A stretch of 64,000 bases of DNA from Pseudomonadota bacterium (GTDB lineage: Bacteria; Desulfobacterota; Binatia; UBA9968). Of this stretch, positions 1-7,634 are shown in pieces; position 1 is the first letter of the stretch, and the number at the start of each line of letters is the position of its first letter. The DNA lies in the NCBI GenBank assembly GCA_021324155.1, contig JAJPJQ010000024.1, positions 1 through 64,000 on the forward strand. The letters run 5' to 3'. Under the pieces are notes generated by a model. The model saw nothing but the letters and a program-made list of their open reading frames with translations. It was not told the DNA's origin and made no database searches. A program made the translations under genes and the position numbers.

Positions 1-332
1 CGTTCATGAACGAGGCGATTTTCGCCGAGGGGCAGAAGCTTAAAAAGAACCTGTGGATTCTCGGAACGGTCGCGAGCAGCGCGCCGTTCATCGGGCTCCT
101 CGGCACGGTCGTCGGCATCATCAAGGCTTTCGAGAGCATGGCGGTGGTCGGCACCGGCGGTTTTTCGGTCGTCGCCGCCGGCATCTCCGAGGCGCTCGTC
201 GCCACCGCCCTCGGCCTCGGCGTCGCGATCATCGCGCTGGTCTTTTACAACTACTTCCAGATCCGCGTCGCGAATATCAGCAACACCTGCCGCGCGCAGG
301 CGATGAAGCTCCTTTACAGCACGATCGCTTAA
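1..332 (+). CDS. ExbB/TolQ/MotA-family proton-channel subunit, 5'-truncated
   Basis: Inner-membrane subunit that with an ExbD/TolR partner uses the proton motive force to drive a TonB- or Tol-type envelope machine. Only the C-terminal ~109 residues are in the window; the frame is open from base 3, so the gene begins upstream. Seen: a membrane segment carrying APFIGLLGTVVGIIKAF and a second one with EALVATALGLGVAIIALV, the two helices typical of the MotA_ExbB domain. The stop lies 3 bases before the ATG of the ExbD-like gene, which implies co-translation. ExbB and TolQ cannot be told apart here because no tonB, tolA or tolB is visible. Confidence 0.9.
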   Translation, partial: FMNEAIFAEGQKLKKNLWILGTVASSAPFIGLLGTVVGIIKAFESMAVVGTGGFSVVAAGISEALVATALGLGVAIIALVFYNYFQIRVANISNTCRAQAMKLLYSTIA

Positions 333-335
333 GCC

Positions 336-767
336 ATGGCTTTCAGTCCCGTCGATCCGAACCGCTCCGAAGACATCGTAGCGGAAATCAATATCACGCC
401 GCTGACGGATATTTTTCTCGTGCTCCTGATCATCTTCATGATCACGAGCTCCGCCATTATCGAGTCGGGCGGCAAGGTCAATCTGCCCGCGGCCGCGCGC
501 ACCGAGACCGCGCCGCGCGGCGTGGCGGTGACGCTCACCCCGGAGCGCGACATATACGTGAATCAGAGGAAAGTCGCGAAAGACGATCTCGAGACCGCCT
601 TGCGGACCGTGCTCGGCGCGGGCGGCGAGAAAATCGTCATCCTGCGCGGAGACCGCAACGTGCCGCTCGGCGAGGCGGTCTGGGTGCTATCGGTCATCAA
701 AAAGGCCGGCGCGTCGGAGATCGCGATCGCCGCCCAGGCCGAGTCGCCGAAAGCGCCGGCGAAGTAA
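336..767 (+). CDS. ExbD/TolR-family biopolymer transport protein
   Basis: Partner of the preceding channel subunit, 143 residues, the normal family length. One N-terminal membrane helix (about residues 22-44) contains the conserved aspartate (D25, in ITPLTDIFLVLLIIF) that carries protons in ExbD/TolR. The rest is a periplasmic domain of about 95 residues with the expected pattern (VTLTPERDIYVNQ near 64-76, then EKIVILRGDRNVPLGEAV near 96-115). The C-terminal tail is Ala/Pro/Lys-rich. Its stop is 3 bases from the stop of the convergent RidA gene, so the pair ends the rightward operon. Function as a TonB- or Tol-type energiser is inferred from the pair. Confidence 0.92.
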   Translation: MAFSPVDPNRSEDIVAEINITPLTDIFLVLLIIFMITSSAIIESGGKVNLPAAARTETAPRGVAVTLTPERDIYVNQRKVAKDDLETALRTVLGAGGEKIVILRGDRNVPLGEAVWVLSVIKKAGASEIAIAAQAESPKAPAK

Positions 768-769
768 AA

Positions 770-1150
770 TCACACCGCGGCGCAGACCTCGATCTCGACG
801 AGCGCGCCGCGCGGCAGCTCGGCGACCGCGACGGTCGCGCGCGCCGGCTTCGAGTTGCCGAAATATTCCGCGTAGACTTCGTTCATCGCCGCGAAGTCGG
901 ACATGTTCTGCAGAAACACCGTCGTCTTTACGACCGATTCCAGCGAAGCTCCCGCCGCTTCGAGCACGGCGCGAAGGTTTTCCATCACCCGGCGGGTTTG
1001 CTCGCCAATACCGCCTTCGACGAGATTTCCCGTTTTGGGGTCGAGGGCGATTTGCCCCGCGGTGAAAACGAAGCCGTTGACGCGGATCGCCTGTTCGTAG
1101 GGGCCGATCGCCTTTGGCGCGCCCTCGGTGCGAATCGCTTCTCGCTGCAT
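770..1150 (-). CDS. RidA family enamine/imine deaminase
   Basis: Small cytosolic protein of the YjgF/YER057c/UK114 family, 126 residues (family usual ~128). RidA proteins form trimers and hydrolyse reactive enamines and imines made by PLP-dependent dehydratases. Seen: the N-terminal block [20 protein letters not shown] (residues 14-33), the strongly conserved arginine R104 in [12 protein letters not shown], and E119 in ALVEIEVCA, which bind substrate carboxylate and water in active members. All are kept, so an active enzyme is likely. Upstream on its strand is AGGAGG-like sequence at 1153-1158. It converges on exbD with a 2-base gap. The true substrate is unknown; members range over many pathways. 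Confidence 0.9.
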   Translation of the reverse strand: MQREAIRTEGAPKAIGPYEQAIRVNGFVFTAGQIALDPKTGNLVEGGIGEQTRRVMENLRAVLEAAGASLESVVKTTVFLQNMSDFAAMNEVYAEYFGNSKPARATVAVAELPRGALVEIEVCAAV

Positions 1151-1245
1151 GCGACCTCCTTTGCTCGATCAAAACTTACATGAGAGTTCATGCGGGGGCA
1201 ATCGGCGTTCCTGCATTCAGCACCGCGCTGTGCTAAGCTTTTACC

Positions 1246-1440
1246 ATGAAGCTTCTGACCGCGCATAAGATTCTCATCACGACGGCGGTCGTCTTCTTCT
1301 TCGGCTTCGCCGCCCGGGAATTCAAAGACTATCTCGACACGGCGAACCGCTGGTCGATGCTCGGCGCGGCGTTTTATCTGCTGGTCGCCTTCGGCTTTTC
1401 GATTTATCTCTGGTCGCTGAAGAAATGGGCGCGGCTGTGA
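1246..1440 (+). CDS. Small two-helix membrane protein, unknown function
   Basis: A 64-residue protein with two predicted membrane helices (about residues 8-24 and 38-57) separated by a charged loop (REFKDYLDTANR) and ending in the basic tail LKKWARL. No family is recognised. Support for a real gene: it starts with ATG in a short intergenic gap, its composition is that of a membrane protein, and its end overlaps the start of the HNH gene by 16 bases, which suggests translational coupling. It may be a membrane partner of the HNH and macro-domain proteins downstream, or simply an unrelated small inner-membrane protein. Confidence 0.6.
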   Translation: MKLLTAHKILITTAVVFFFGFAAREFKDYLDTANRWSMLGAAFYLLVAFGFSIYLWSLKKWARL

Positions 1441-1724
1441 GCCAGAGAGAGATTTCTTTCGACGTCATCGTCAGCGAAGAGGATATCCGGCGCGAGCGCG
1501 CGAAGGCGCGCGAGCTGCGCGCGAGCGAGTGGTGGAAGCGCCGGCGCGCTGCCGGGCTCTGCCATTACTGCGGAAAGAAATTTCCCGCCGCCGCATTGAC
1601 GATGGACCATGTGGTGCCGATCATCCGCGGCGGCAAGAGCACCAAGGGGAACGTCGTCGCGGCGTGCAAGCAATGCAACAACAAAAAGAAGCACGGGCTC
1701 GCGTGGGAAAATGAGCGGGAGTGA
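1425..1724 (+). CDS. HNH endonuclease domain protein
   Basis: A 99-residue protein made of a charged helical N-terminus (residues 20-42, rich in Arg/Glu) and one HNH domain. Seen: C46-x2-C49, the catalytic pair D61-H62 in LTMDHVVPIIRGG, N76 in KGNVVAACKQC, and C81-x2-C84 followed by NNKKK. This is the zinc-bound HNH nuclease pattern; free-standing members include phage terminase-associated and restriction nucleases. The ATG overlaps the upstream small gene; a GTG at 1437 is an alternative start that loses only four residues. The end overlaps the macro-domain gene by 14 bases. No intron, intein or phage gene is nearby, so the target is unknown. Confidence 0.85.
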   Translation: MGAAVSQREISFDVIVSEEDIRRERAKARELRASEWWKRRRAAGLCHYCGKKFPAAALTMDHVVPIIRGGKSTKGNVVAACKQCNNKKKHGLAWENERE

Positions 1725-2268
1725 GCTCAAAACCTTCATGAACGGCCGCGTGGCCGTGACAGTCGGCGACATCACCAGAGAAAACGTCGACGCGCTTGTC
1801 AACGCGGCGAACGGCACGCTGATGGGCGGCGGCGGAGTCGACGGGGCGATCCATCGCGCAGGCGGTCCAGAGATTAAGCGCGAGTGCGAGGAAATCCGCC
1901 GGACGCGCTATCCCGAGGGGTTGCCGACCGGCCAAGCGGTGCTGACGACGGCGGGGAAGATGACCGCGAAACACGTGATCCACACCGTCGGCCCGGTGTA
2001 CAGCGAAAATAAAGATAAGTCCGCGCTGCTGGCGGCTTGCTATACGAATTCACTCGGCCTCGCGGCGGAAAACGCGGTCGCAACGATCGCCTTTCCGGCC
2101 ATCTCGACGGGCATTTACGGCTACCCGCGCGAAGCCGCGGCCGAAGTCGCTTCGACGGCGATCGAAAAGTTTTTGCAGGCGGACGAGAGAATCCGCGAAG
2201 TGCGCCTGGTTTTCTTTCAAGCGGCCGATGCGGAAGTCTTTATCCGCCATCAGCGCTTCTCTTTCTGA
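1711..2268 (+). CDS. Macro domain protein (ADP-ribose / O-acetyl-ADP-ribose hydrolase type)
   Basis: Single macro domain, 185 residues, of the MacroD/YmdB type, which binds ADP-ribose and often removes acetyl from O-acetyl-ADP-ribose or mono-ADP-ribose from protein. Seen: VGDITRENVDALVNAAN (residues 18-34) with the adenine-contacting D20, the substrate loop NGTLMGGGGVDGAIHRAGG (34-52), and the phosphate loop FPAISTGIYGYP (near 131-142). All catalytic-loop positions look intact. The start at 1711 is chosen because the domain begins right there; it overlaps the HNH stop by 14 bases. Overlap with HNH and the small membrane gene makes a three-gene unit. Physiological substrate unknown. Confidence 0.9.
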   Translation: MSGSELKTFMNGRVAVTVGDITRENVDALVNAANGTLMGGGGVDGAIHRAGGPEIKRECEEIRRTRYPEGLPTGQAVLTTAGKMTAKHVIHTVGPVYSENKDKSALLAACYTNSLGLAAENAVATIAFPAISTGIYGYPREAAAEVASTAIEKFLQADERIREVRLVFFQAADAEVFIRHQRFSF

Positions 2269-2271
2269 AGG

Positions 2272-3273
2272 TCATTTTCCGTACAGGTTCTTGATAAAGC
2301 CCGAGTCCTCCAGTTCTTTAACGAACCTGAGGTCGACGTAATCCTTCGCGTTGGCCTGCGCCGCTTTGGGATTCTTTTCCGCCATGTCCTGTAAAATAAG
2401 CTGATAGCCGTCGATCGGCGGGTAGGGCGCGTTGGGAATATATTTCGTGTGCCACTCCCAGGTTTCTTCCTGCGCCTTGCGGTCCTCGAGGCGCGAATAT
2501 TTCTGTGAGATTTTAATCGTCTCTTCCTTGTGCGTCTTGTAGAAGTGAATCGCCTCGACGTACGCGCGCATGTAGCGGCGCACGGTGTCGGGATGCTCGC
2601 GGATGAAGCGCGTCGAGGTATAGACGCCGTTCTGCGGAAACGGAATCTGCATCGCGGCGAGGTCGACGATGGTCGGGAAGCCGAGCTTTTCCGCCATCGC
2701 TTTTCCCGGCTCCGTGGCGACCGTGAAATTCACGATCCCCTTCTGAAGCGCGATCATGCGGTCCATCGTGCCGCCGATCACGCGCAGGTTGACGTCCTTT
2801 GACGGGTCAATCCCGAGCTTCTTGAGGCCGACGCGGAGCGCGAACTCGGCGGTCGTTCCCGCGATGTGATTGCCGCCGATCTTGCCGCGGAGCTCTTCCG
2901 GCCGTTTTATGCTCGGCTGCGCAACCAGATAGTAAGGCAGCACGTTGACGTTGCCGGCAATGGCGACAACATCGCCTCCGGCGAGTTTGGCGCTCGCGAG
3001 ACCCGGCCCGCCGCCTTCGCCGATCGGGATCTCGCCGGCCAGGATCGCCTGGATGCCGCGCACGCTGCCGGAGATGAAGATGATCGTCGCATCCAGTCCG
3101 TACTTCTCGAAGATGCGCGCGTCCTTCGCCACCCAAATGACTGACGACGATCCCGGCGATACGGAGATGTACGATGTGTTGATCTTTTCAGCCGCTGCGC
3201 CGGGCGCGCCGGACGCCAAACAGGCCGCAAGAACGACGGCGATACCGATGTTGCGAGCGTAAGACTTGCGCAT
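2272..3273 (-). CDS. NMT1/THI5-like ABC transporter substrate-binding protein
   Basis: Exported solute-binding protein of the SsuA/TauA/NMT1 group, 333 residues. Signal peptide about residues 1-28 (MRKSYARN start, hydrophobic core, cleavage near GAAAEK). Seen: the opening strand INTSYISVSPGSSSVIWVAK, the pattern FEKYGLDATIIFISG, and the block GKIGGNHIAGTTAEFALRVGLKKL cut here into two parts (residues ~129-152) that forms the ligand-loop region in this group. A good ribosome site (AGGAGGAATT) precedes the ATG. No permease or ATPase lies near; the gene converges on the macro-domain gene (3-base gap). Ligand unknown. One of six such proteins in the window. Confidence 0.88.
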   Translation of the reverse strand: MRKSYARNIGIAVVLAACLASGAPGAAAEKINTSYISVSPGSSSVIWVAKDARIFEKYGLDATIIFISGSVRGIQAILAGEIPIGEGGGPGLASAKLAGGDVVAIAGNVNVLPYYLVAQPSIKRPEELRGKIGGNHIAGTTAEFALRVGLKKLGIDPSKDVNLRVIGGTMDRMIALQKGIVNFTVATEPGKAMAEKLGFPTIVDLAAMQIPFPQNGVYTSTRFIREHPDTVRRYMRAYVEAIHFYKTHKEETIKISQKYSRLEDRKAQEETWEWHTKYIPNAPYPPIDGYQLILQDMAEKNPKAAQANAKDYVDLRFVKELEDSGFIKNLYGK

Positions 3274-3336
3274 AATTCCTCCTCGTCCGAGGCGATGCTA
3301 GCACTTCCGGGCCGCCGCGCAAACGAGCAATTTCCG

Positions 3337-3365
3337 TTGACAGCCATGTGTGCGGACACTATCTT
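3337..3365 (+). promoter_or_regulatory. Candidate sigma-70 promoter for the HAD phosphatase gene
   Basis: Consensus -35 TTGACA at 3337-3342, 17-base spacer, -10 TATCTT at 3360-3365. The expected start of transcription is near 3372, 13 bases before the ATG at 3385. It also supports starting the protein at 3385, because the longer open frame from 3295 would begin upstream of the promoter. Confidence 0.5.
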
Positions 3366-3384
3366 GACATTCGACGTTGCGCGG

Positions 3385-4032
3385 ATGAAGAAACGAATAG
3401 ACTTGCTGATGTTCGATCTCGACGGCACGCTGGCGGCGACCGGCCGCGACCTGGCGAATTCGGTCAATTACATCCGCGCGACGCTCGGCCTGGAGCCTCT
3501 CGACGATGCGTATGTCTACAGCCGCGTCGGCTACGGTACCGAGCATCTCCTGCGCCAGTCGCTACCCAACGGCTACGACAAGCGTTTCGAAGAGATTCTT
3601 GATCGATTTTTAAAGCATTACGAAGACCACCTGCTCGACACTACCGTCCTGTATCCGCATGTAGAAGAAGTCCTCGAGCGCTTCCGTGCGAAGAAGAAGG
3701 CGGTGGTAACGAACAAGCGGCTTAATTTCTCCCTCGCGGTGCTCCGCGGACTCGGCGTCGAGTCCGCTTTCGATGTGATCGTCGGCGGCGACTGCGGCTT
3801 GGAGAAAAAGCCCGACCCGAGCTTGCTGCGGCATGTGCTGGATGAACTCGGCGTGTCCGCCGACAAGGCGATGATGATCGGCGACGGCGAGCCCGACATT
3901 CAAGCCGGTAAAGCGGCGGGCGTTCACACCTGCGCGGTCCTGTACGGGTTGTGCAATAGCAAGGACCTGCTGGCCGCGGAGCCGGATTTCGCAATCTCCG
4001 ATTTGGACGAGCTGGTGGTCTACATCGAGTAA
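3385..4032 (+). CDS. HAD-family hydrolase, phosphoglycolate phosphatase type
   Basis: Haloacid-dehalogenase phosphatase, 215 residues, close to Gph. Such enzymes dephosphorylate 2-phosphoglycolate or similar small phosphates in the cytosol. Seen: motif I FDLDGTLA with nucleophile D11 and acid/base D13, a helical cap domain (about residues 20-85), motif II VVTNK, motif III lysine in EKKPDP, and motif IV MIGDGEPDI with the metal-binding aspartates. Start at 3385 is chosen because motif I follows at once and a promoter lies just upstream; the frame is open back to 3295. Substrate specificity cannot be read from sequence; pyrophosphatase PpaX-like activity is an alternative. Confidence 0.88.
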   Translation: MKKRIDLLMFDLDGTLAATGRDLANSVNYIRATLGLEPLDDAYVYSRVGYGTEHLLRQSLPNGYDKRFEEILDRFLKHYEDHLLDTTVLYPHVEEVLERFRAKKKAVVTNKRLNFSLAVLRGLGVESAFDVIVGGDCGLEKKPDPSLLRHVLDELGVSADKAMMIGDGEPDIQAGKAAGVHTCAVLYGLCNSKDLLAAEPDFAISDLDELVVYIE

Positions 4033-4053
4033 CCTGAAAAAGGAGGCAAAATC

Positions 4054-4452
4054 ATGGCAGCGCAAATTCCCGACAAATTTCGCGATCTCTTCACCAAAAA
4101 GGCTTTCGCTCATCTGGGAACGCTCATGCCCGACGGCAGTCCACAGGTGACGCCGGTCTGGGTCGATCTCGACGGCGCTTTCATCCGCGTGAACACGGCC
4201 AAGGGGCGCGTGAAGGACAAGAACATGCGGCGCAACAAGCGGGTCGCGCTGGAGATCAGCGATCCGGAAAATCCCTATCGCCACATCGCCGTCCAGGGCG
4301 AGGTCGTGGATATCACCGAGCAGGGCGCCGACGCGCATATCGATTCGCTCGCGAAGAAATACCTCGGTAAAGACAAGTACCCGAACCGCACGCCGACCGA
4401 GGTGCGCGTGATCTACAAGATTCGTCCGGAAAAAATCGCGACGATGGGGTAA
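4054..4452 (+). CDS. PPOX-class F420-dependent (or FMN) oxidoreductase
   Basis: Split-barrel flavin/deazaflavin protein of the pyridoxamine-5'-phosphate-oxidase superfamily, 132 residues. Seen: AFAHLGTLMPDGSPQVTPVW (residues 18-37), the basic stretch TAKGRVKDKNMRRNKRVAL which in this subgroup contacts the cofactor phosphate, and IAVQGEVVDI. These match the PPOX class F420-dependent group (TIGR03618 type, from memory), though FMN binders look similar. A strong ribosome site AAGGAGG lies 8 bases before the ATG. It follows the HAD gene by 21 bases and probably shares its promoter. Together with the LLM protein at 30510 it hints that the host makes F420. Confidence 0.8.
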   Translation: MAAQIPDKFRDLFTKKAFAHLGTLMPDGSPQVTPVWVDLDGAFIRVNTAKGRVKDKNMRRNKRVALEISDPENPYRHIAVQGEVVDITEQGADAHIDSLAKKYLGKDKYPNRTPTEVRVIYKIRPEKIATMG

Positions 4453-4459
4453 TCAGGCG

Positions 4460-5134
4460 TTACGCCGTCGCGAGCCGCTTCTCCAAGTAGCCCGCGTAGC
4501 GCGACATGCCGTACGCGCAGAGCCAGTAGACGACCGCGATGAAGAGATACAGCTCGAATGGACGGATCTCGCGGTTATTGACGATTTGCGCCGCCTTGGT
4601 GAGATCGAGATAGCCGATGATCGAGGCGAGCGAGGTGTCTTTGAACAGCACGATGAATTGCGTGACGAGCGCCGGGATCATGTTGCGCAGCGCCTGCGGT
4701 AAAACGACCGACCGCATCGTCTGAGCGGTGCCGAGGCCCGTGGACGCCGCGGCCTCGACCTGGCCGCGCGGCACCGACTGAATGCCCGCGCGGACGATTT
4801 CTCCCAGATAAGCCCCCTCGAAAATGACGAAGGCCGCGAGCGCGACGCCGTACTCCGGCAGCGCGACGCCGAGCGCGCGCGGCAGGATGAACCAGAACCA
4901 GAAGATCACCATGACGAGCGGCACGCCGCGGAACAGCTCGACGTAAACCGTCGCCGGTGTGCTGATCCAGCGGCTTTTCGCCAGCCGGCCGAGGCCGACG
5001 AACAATCCGAGCAAAAATCCGAGCAGCATCGCGGGAACCGCGAGCCTGAGCGTGCCGCCGGCGAAATTGCCGAGGCCGATCAGTCCCTGGACGAGAAGAA
5101 AATTCCAGTTCCGCTCGATGACGCCGAAGTCCAT
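4460..5134 (-). CDS. Polar amino-acid ABC transporter permease (GltK/HisM-like)
   Basis: Inner-membrane permease of a polar amino-acid importer, 224 residues with about five membrane helices. Seen: ELFRGVPLVMVIFWFWFILP (residues ~68-87), typical of the HisMQ family, and the EAA loop that docks on the ATPase, EAAASTGLGTAQTMRSVVLP, with IPALVTQFIVLFKDTSLASI after it. It is the last gene of a four-gene operon read leftward (ATPase, binding protein, permease 1, permease 2), separated from permease 1 by 73 bases. Substrate probably glutamate/aspartate or another polar amino acid by similarity to GltIJKL order; the exact ligand is not readable. Confidence 0.92.
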   Translation of the reverse strand: MDFGVIERNWNFLLVQGLIGLGNFAGGTLRLAVPAMLLGFLLGLFVGLGRLAKSRWISTPATVYVELFRGVPLVMVIFWFWFILPRALGVALPEYGVALAAFVIFEGAYLGEIVRAGIQSVPRGQVEAAASTGLGTAQTMRSVVLPQALRNMIPALVTQFIVLFKDTSLASIIGYLDLTKAAQIVNNREIRPFELYLFIAVVYWLCAYGMSRYAGYLEKRLATA

Positions 5135-5207
5135 ATCGTCGCTATGCTCGGAATCTCAAATCCCAAATTGTGAATCTCACAGGGTGCTCGCAACGCGCAT
5201 CGTAGGT

Positions 5208-5930
5208 TTAATGCTCCGTTTCGACGCTTCCGACCATGCCCGGTATTGCGAAGCGGCGCTCGACCCGCGCCATGACCCGCGCGATCGTAAGACACAGGAT
5301 TAAGTAGATCAGCGTCCCGGCAGTCAGCGCCTCGAAGGCCCTCGCCGTATAGGTCTCGATCTGCCGCGTTTGAAACGTCAGCTCGGCCACGCCGATCGTG
5401 AGCGCGACGGAAGAATTCTTCAGCAGATTAAGCGTCTCGTTTGTCAGCGGCGGTACGATGAGCCTGAGCGCGATCGGGAGAATGACGAGGCGAAATGCCT
5501 GCGCGGTGCTGAGACCCGTCGAGAGAGCGGCCTCGAGCTGCGTCTTCGGAATCGCTTGAATCCCGGCGCGGATCATCTCCGAGAAGCGCGCGCCGTGGTA
5601 GACGCCGAGCGCCGCGGTACCGGCGGCGAACTCAGCGCCGTGATCGTACAGCCAGTCCTGGACCGGCTGCGGCAGCAGCGGCGGGACGGCGAAATACCAG
5701 AAGAACATCCAGACGAGCAGCGGCACGTTGCGGAAGAATTCGACGTACGCCGCCGCGACCATGCGAAGCGGCGCGAACTTCAAGCTGCGCAGCGCGCCGG
5801 CGAGAATTCCCAGCGCGAGCGCGATCAGCCACGCTAGCGCGGAGATCGCCAGCGTCGTCGCAACGCCCTGGAGCAGCCACTGGCGCGCCTGCGCGCTCAA
5901 GAGAACCGACCAATCGAACTGGTAGGTCAT
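5208..5930 (-). CDS. Polar amino-acid ABC transporter permease (GltJ/HisQ-like)
   Basis: Second permease of the importer, 240 residues. Seen: VEFFRNVPLLVWMFFWYFAV (about residues 64-83), the HisMQ-type motif, and the EAA loop EAALSTGLSTAQAFRLVILP. The N-terminal FDWSVLL start and long periplasmic loop (PPLLPQPVQDWLYDHGAEF) are as in GltJ, which also has a larger loop than GltK. The ATG overlaps the stop of the binding-protein gene by four bases (ATGA at 5927-5930), so the two are translationally coupled. It would pair with the 224-residue permease as a heterodimer in the inner membrane. Confidence 0.92.
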   Translation of the reverse strand: MTYQFDWSVLLSAQARQWLLQGVATTLAISALAWLIALALGILAGALRSLKFAPLRMVAAAYVEFFRNVPLLVWMFFWYFAVPPLLPQPVQDWLYDHGAEFAAGTAALGVYHGARFSEMIRAGIQAIPKTQLEAALSTGLSTAQAFRLVILPIALRLIVPPLTNETLNLLKNSSVALTIGVAELTFQTRQIETYTARAFEALTAGTLIYLILCLTIARVMARVERRFAIPGMVGSVETEH

Positions 5931-6799
5931 TTAGACCGGGCGGTTTTACGGAACTCAGCGACGGAGCTTTGCAACTGGCGCTTCATTTCCGGCGTGAGCG
6001 GATACGGCAGCTCGCCTTTGGGACCAAAATATTTGTCGTAGAGCTCGAAATATTTTCCCGATTCGATCGCGTCGGCCAGCGCTTGATTGACCACGTTGCG
6101 GAAGTCGGGCTCGTTCTGCCGCATCGCCATGCCGTAGGGATCGCTGGAATAGAAGTTCCCCACGATAGCCCAATCGTCAGGCCGCGGCGCCTTCACCTTG
6201 AGGCCGGCGAGTTGGACGCCGTCGTTGGTGTAAGCCTCGACGCGGCCTTGCGCCAGGGCCTGAAAAGCCGCCGGCTGATCGGGGAACTCGACGAGCTTCA
6301 CCGTCGGAACGCGCTCGCGGAGAATGCGCGCGTTGGTCGCGCCCTGCTGTGCGGCGACGCGCTTTCCCGCGACGGATTCGATGCCCTTGATCGCGCTGCC
6401 TTTTTTCACCAGAAACTGCGCGCCGGTATAAAAGAACGTGATGCTGAAATCGACGCTCTCGCGGCGCTCTTTCGTATCCGTCATCGTTTCGGCTATGAGG
6501 TCGACGGCGTTCGAGGTGAGCAGCGGGATGCGCGTGGGCGGCGCGGATTCCTTCTTTTCGAGCTTGATCGACTTGCCGAGCTTCTTCGACAGCCCGGGCG
6601 CGACGAACTGCTCGACGAGATCGATCGAAAAACCCACCCAGCGGTTGTTTTTATCGACGTATGCGAACGGCGGCGAGCCGGTGCGCGTGCCGATCGTGAG
6701 CGCGCCAGTGCGGCCGATCTTTTCGAGCGTAGTCTCCGCCGAAGCGGAACTAAAGCCAAATAGCAAAATCGCAAGCAGGCAAGCGAACGTCCACTTCAT
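5927..6799 (-). CDS. Polar amino-acid ABC transporter periplasmic binding protein (GltI-like)
   Basis: Periplasmic family-3 solute-binding protein, 290 residues. Signal peptide about 1-21 (MKWTFACLLAILLFGFSSASA). Seen: TLEKIGRTGALTIGTRTGSP then PPFAYVD and VGFSIDLVEQF, the family-3 signature; DLIAETMTDTKERRESVDFS, the hinge/ligand strand; and PYGMAMRQNEPDFRNVVNQA near the C-terminus. The gene sits 12 bases after the ATPase gene and overlaps the first permease. Similarity in length and order to GltI suggests a glutamate/aspartate-type ligand, but other polar amino acids are possible. Confidence 0.92.
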   Translation of the reverse strand: MKWTFACLLAILLFGFSSASAETTLEKIGRTGALTIGTRTGSPPFAYVDKNNRWVGFSIDLVEQFVAPGLSKKLGKSIKLEKKESAPPTRIPLLTSNAVDLIAETMTDTKERRESVDFSITFFYTGAQFLVKKGSAIKGIESVAGKRVAAQQGATNARILRERVPTVKLVEFPDQPAAFQALAQGRVEAYTNDGVQLAGLKVKAPRPDDWAIVGNFYSSDPYGMAMRQNEPDFRNVVNQALADAIESGKYFELYDKYFGPKGELPYPLTPEMKRQLQSSVAEFRKTARSK

Positions 6800-6811
6800 C
6801 GATCGACCTCC

Positions 6812-7540
6812 TCAGCGCGTGAGAATCTTGCTCAAAAACTGCTGCGCGCGCTCCGATTGCGGCGCGGCGAAAAACGCTTCCGGCTTAGTGTCTTCGACGA
6901 TTCGCCCTTCGTCCATGAAAACGACGCGGCTCGCAACCCGGCGCGCGAATCCCATCTCGTGGGTGACGACGATCATCGTCATGCCGTCGCGCGCTAGATC
7001 GGTCATGGTATCGAGCACCTCGCCGATCATCTCGGGATCGAGCGCCGATGTCGGCTCGTCGAAAAGCATGATCTTCGGCTGCATCGCGAGCGCGCGCGCG
7101 ATCGCCACGCGCTGCTGCTGGCCACCCGATAGATTCGCCGGAAAGGCGTCCGCCTTGTCCGGAATACCGACGCGCGCGAGCAACTCGGCAGCACGCTTCT
7201 CGGCCGCTTCACGCGAGAGCCGCCGGACCTTCATGGGTGCGAGAACGATGTTCTCCATCGCGGAGAGATGCGGATACAGGTTGAACTGTTGGAAGACGAA
7301 GCCGGTCTCGGCGCGTAGCGCGCGCAGGTCGAGGCCTGGATCGGACAGCCGCTTGCCGTCGACGGCGATCTCGCCCGATTGGATCGCTTCCAATCCGTTG
7401 ACGCAGCGGATGAGCGTGCTCTTGCCGCTGCCGCTCGGGCCGCAGACGACGACGACCTCGCCGCGCTCGATGCGGAGATCGATGTCTTTGAGCACGTGCA
7501 GCTTGCCGAACCATTTGTTGACGTTGCGAAACTCGACCAT
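6812..7540 (-). CDS. Polar amino-acid ABC transporter ATPase (GltL/GlnQ-like)
   Basis: ATP-binding subunit of the importer, 242 residues from the chosen ATG (a GTG-type in-frame start 12 bases upstream is possible). Seen: Walker A GPSGSGKST (residues ~35-43), Q-loop FVFQQFNLYPHLSAMEN, signature LSGGQQQRVAIARAL, Walker B IMLFDEPTSALDPE, switch histidine in VVTHEMGFA. The phrase FNLYPHLSAMENI is characteristic of the amino-acid (PAAT) class. It is the first gene of the leftward operon and is divergent from the SixA-like gene across about 95 bases; I see no convincing promoter there. Confidence 0.94.
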   Translation of the reverse strand: MVEFRNVNKWFGKLHVLKDIDLRIERGEVVVVCGPSGSGKSTLIRCVNGLEAIQSGEIAVDGKRLSDPGLDLRALRAETGFVFQQFNLYPHLSAMENIVLAPMKVRRLSREAAEKRAAELLARVGIPDKADAFPANLSGGQQQRVAIARALAMQPKIMLFDEPTSALDPEMIGEVLDTMTDLARDGMTMIVVTHEMGFARRVASRVVFMDEGRIVEDTKPEAFFAAPQSERAQQFLSKILTR

Positions 7541-7634
7541 GCAGACGAACAATGCTATAACACATGGATTGATTCAATACATCGTCGCCGATTCCGCGCG
7601 AAAGCTCCGGCACGGCCGCGGCGTAGATTGTGCA

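Noticed and set aside
1425-1724. HNH gene as homing endonuclease of an intron or intein
   Set aside because: No interrupted host gene or splice-type sequence surrounds it.
6438-7634. Upstream extension of the SixA-like protein into the importer genes
   Set aside because: Antisense to gltI/gltL-like genes, with no similarity; SixA starts at 7635.
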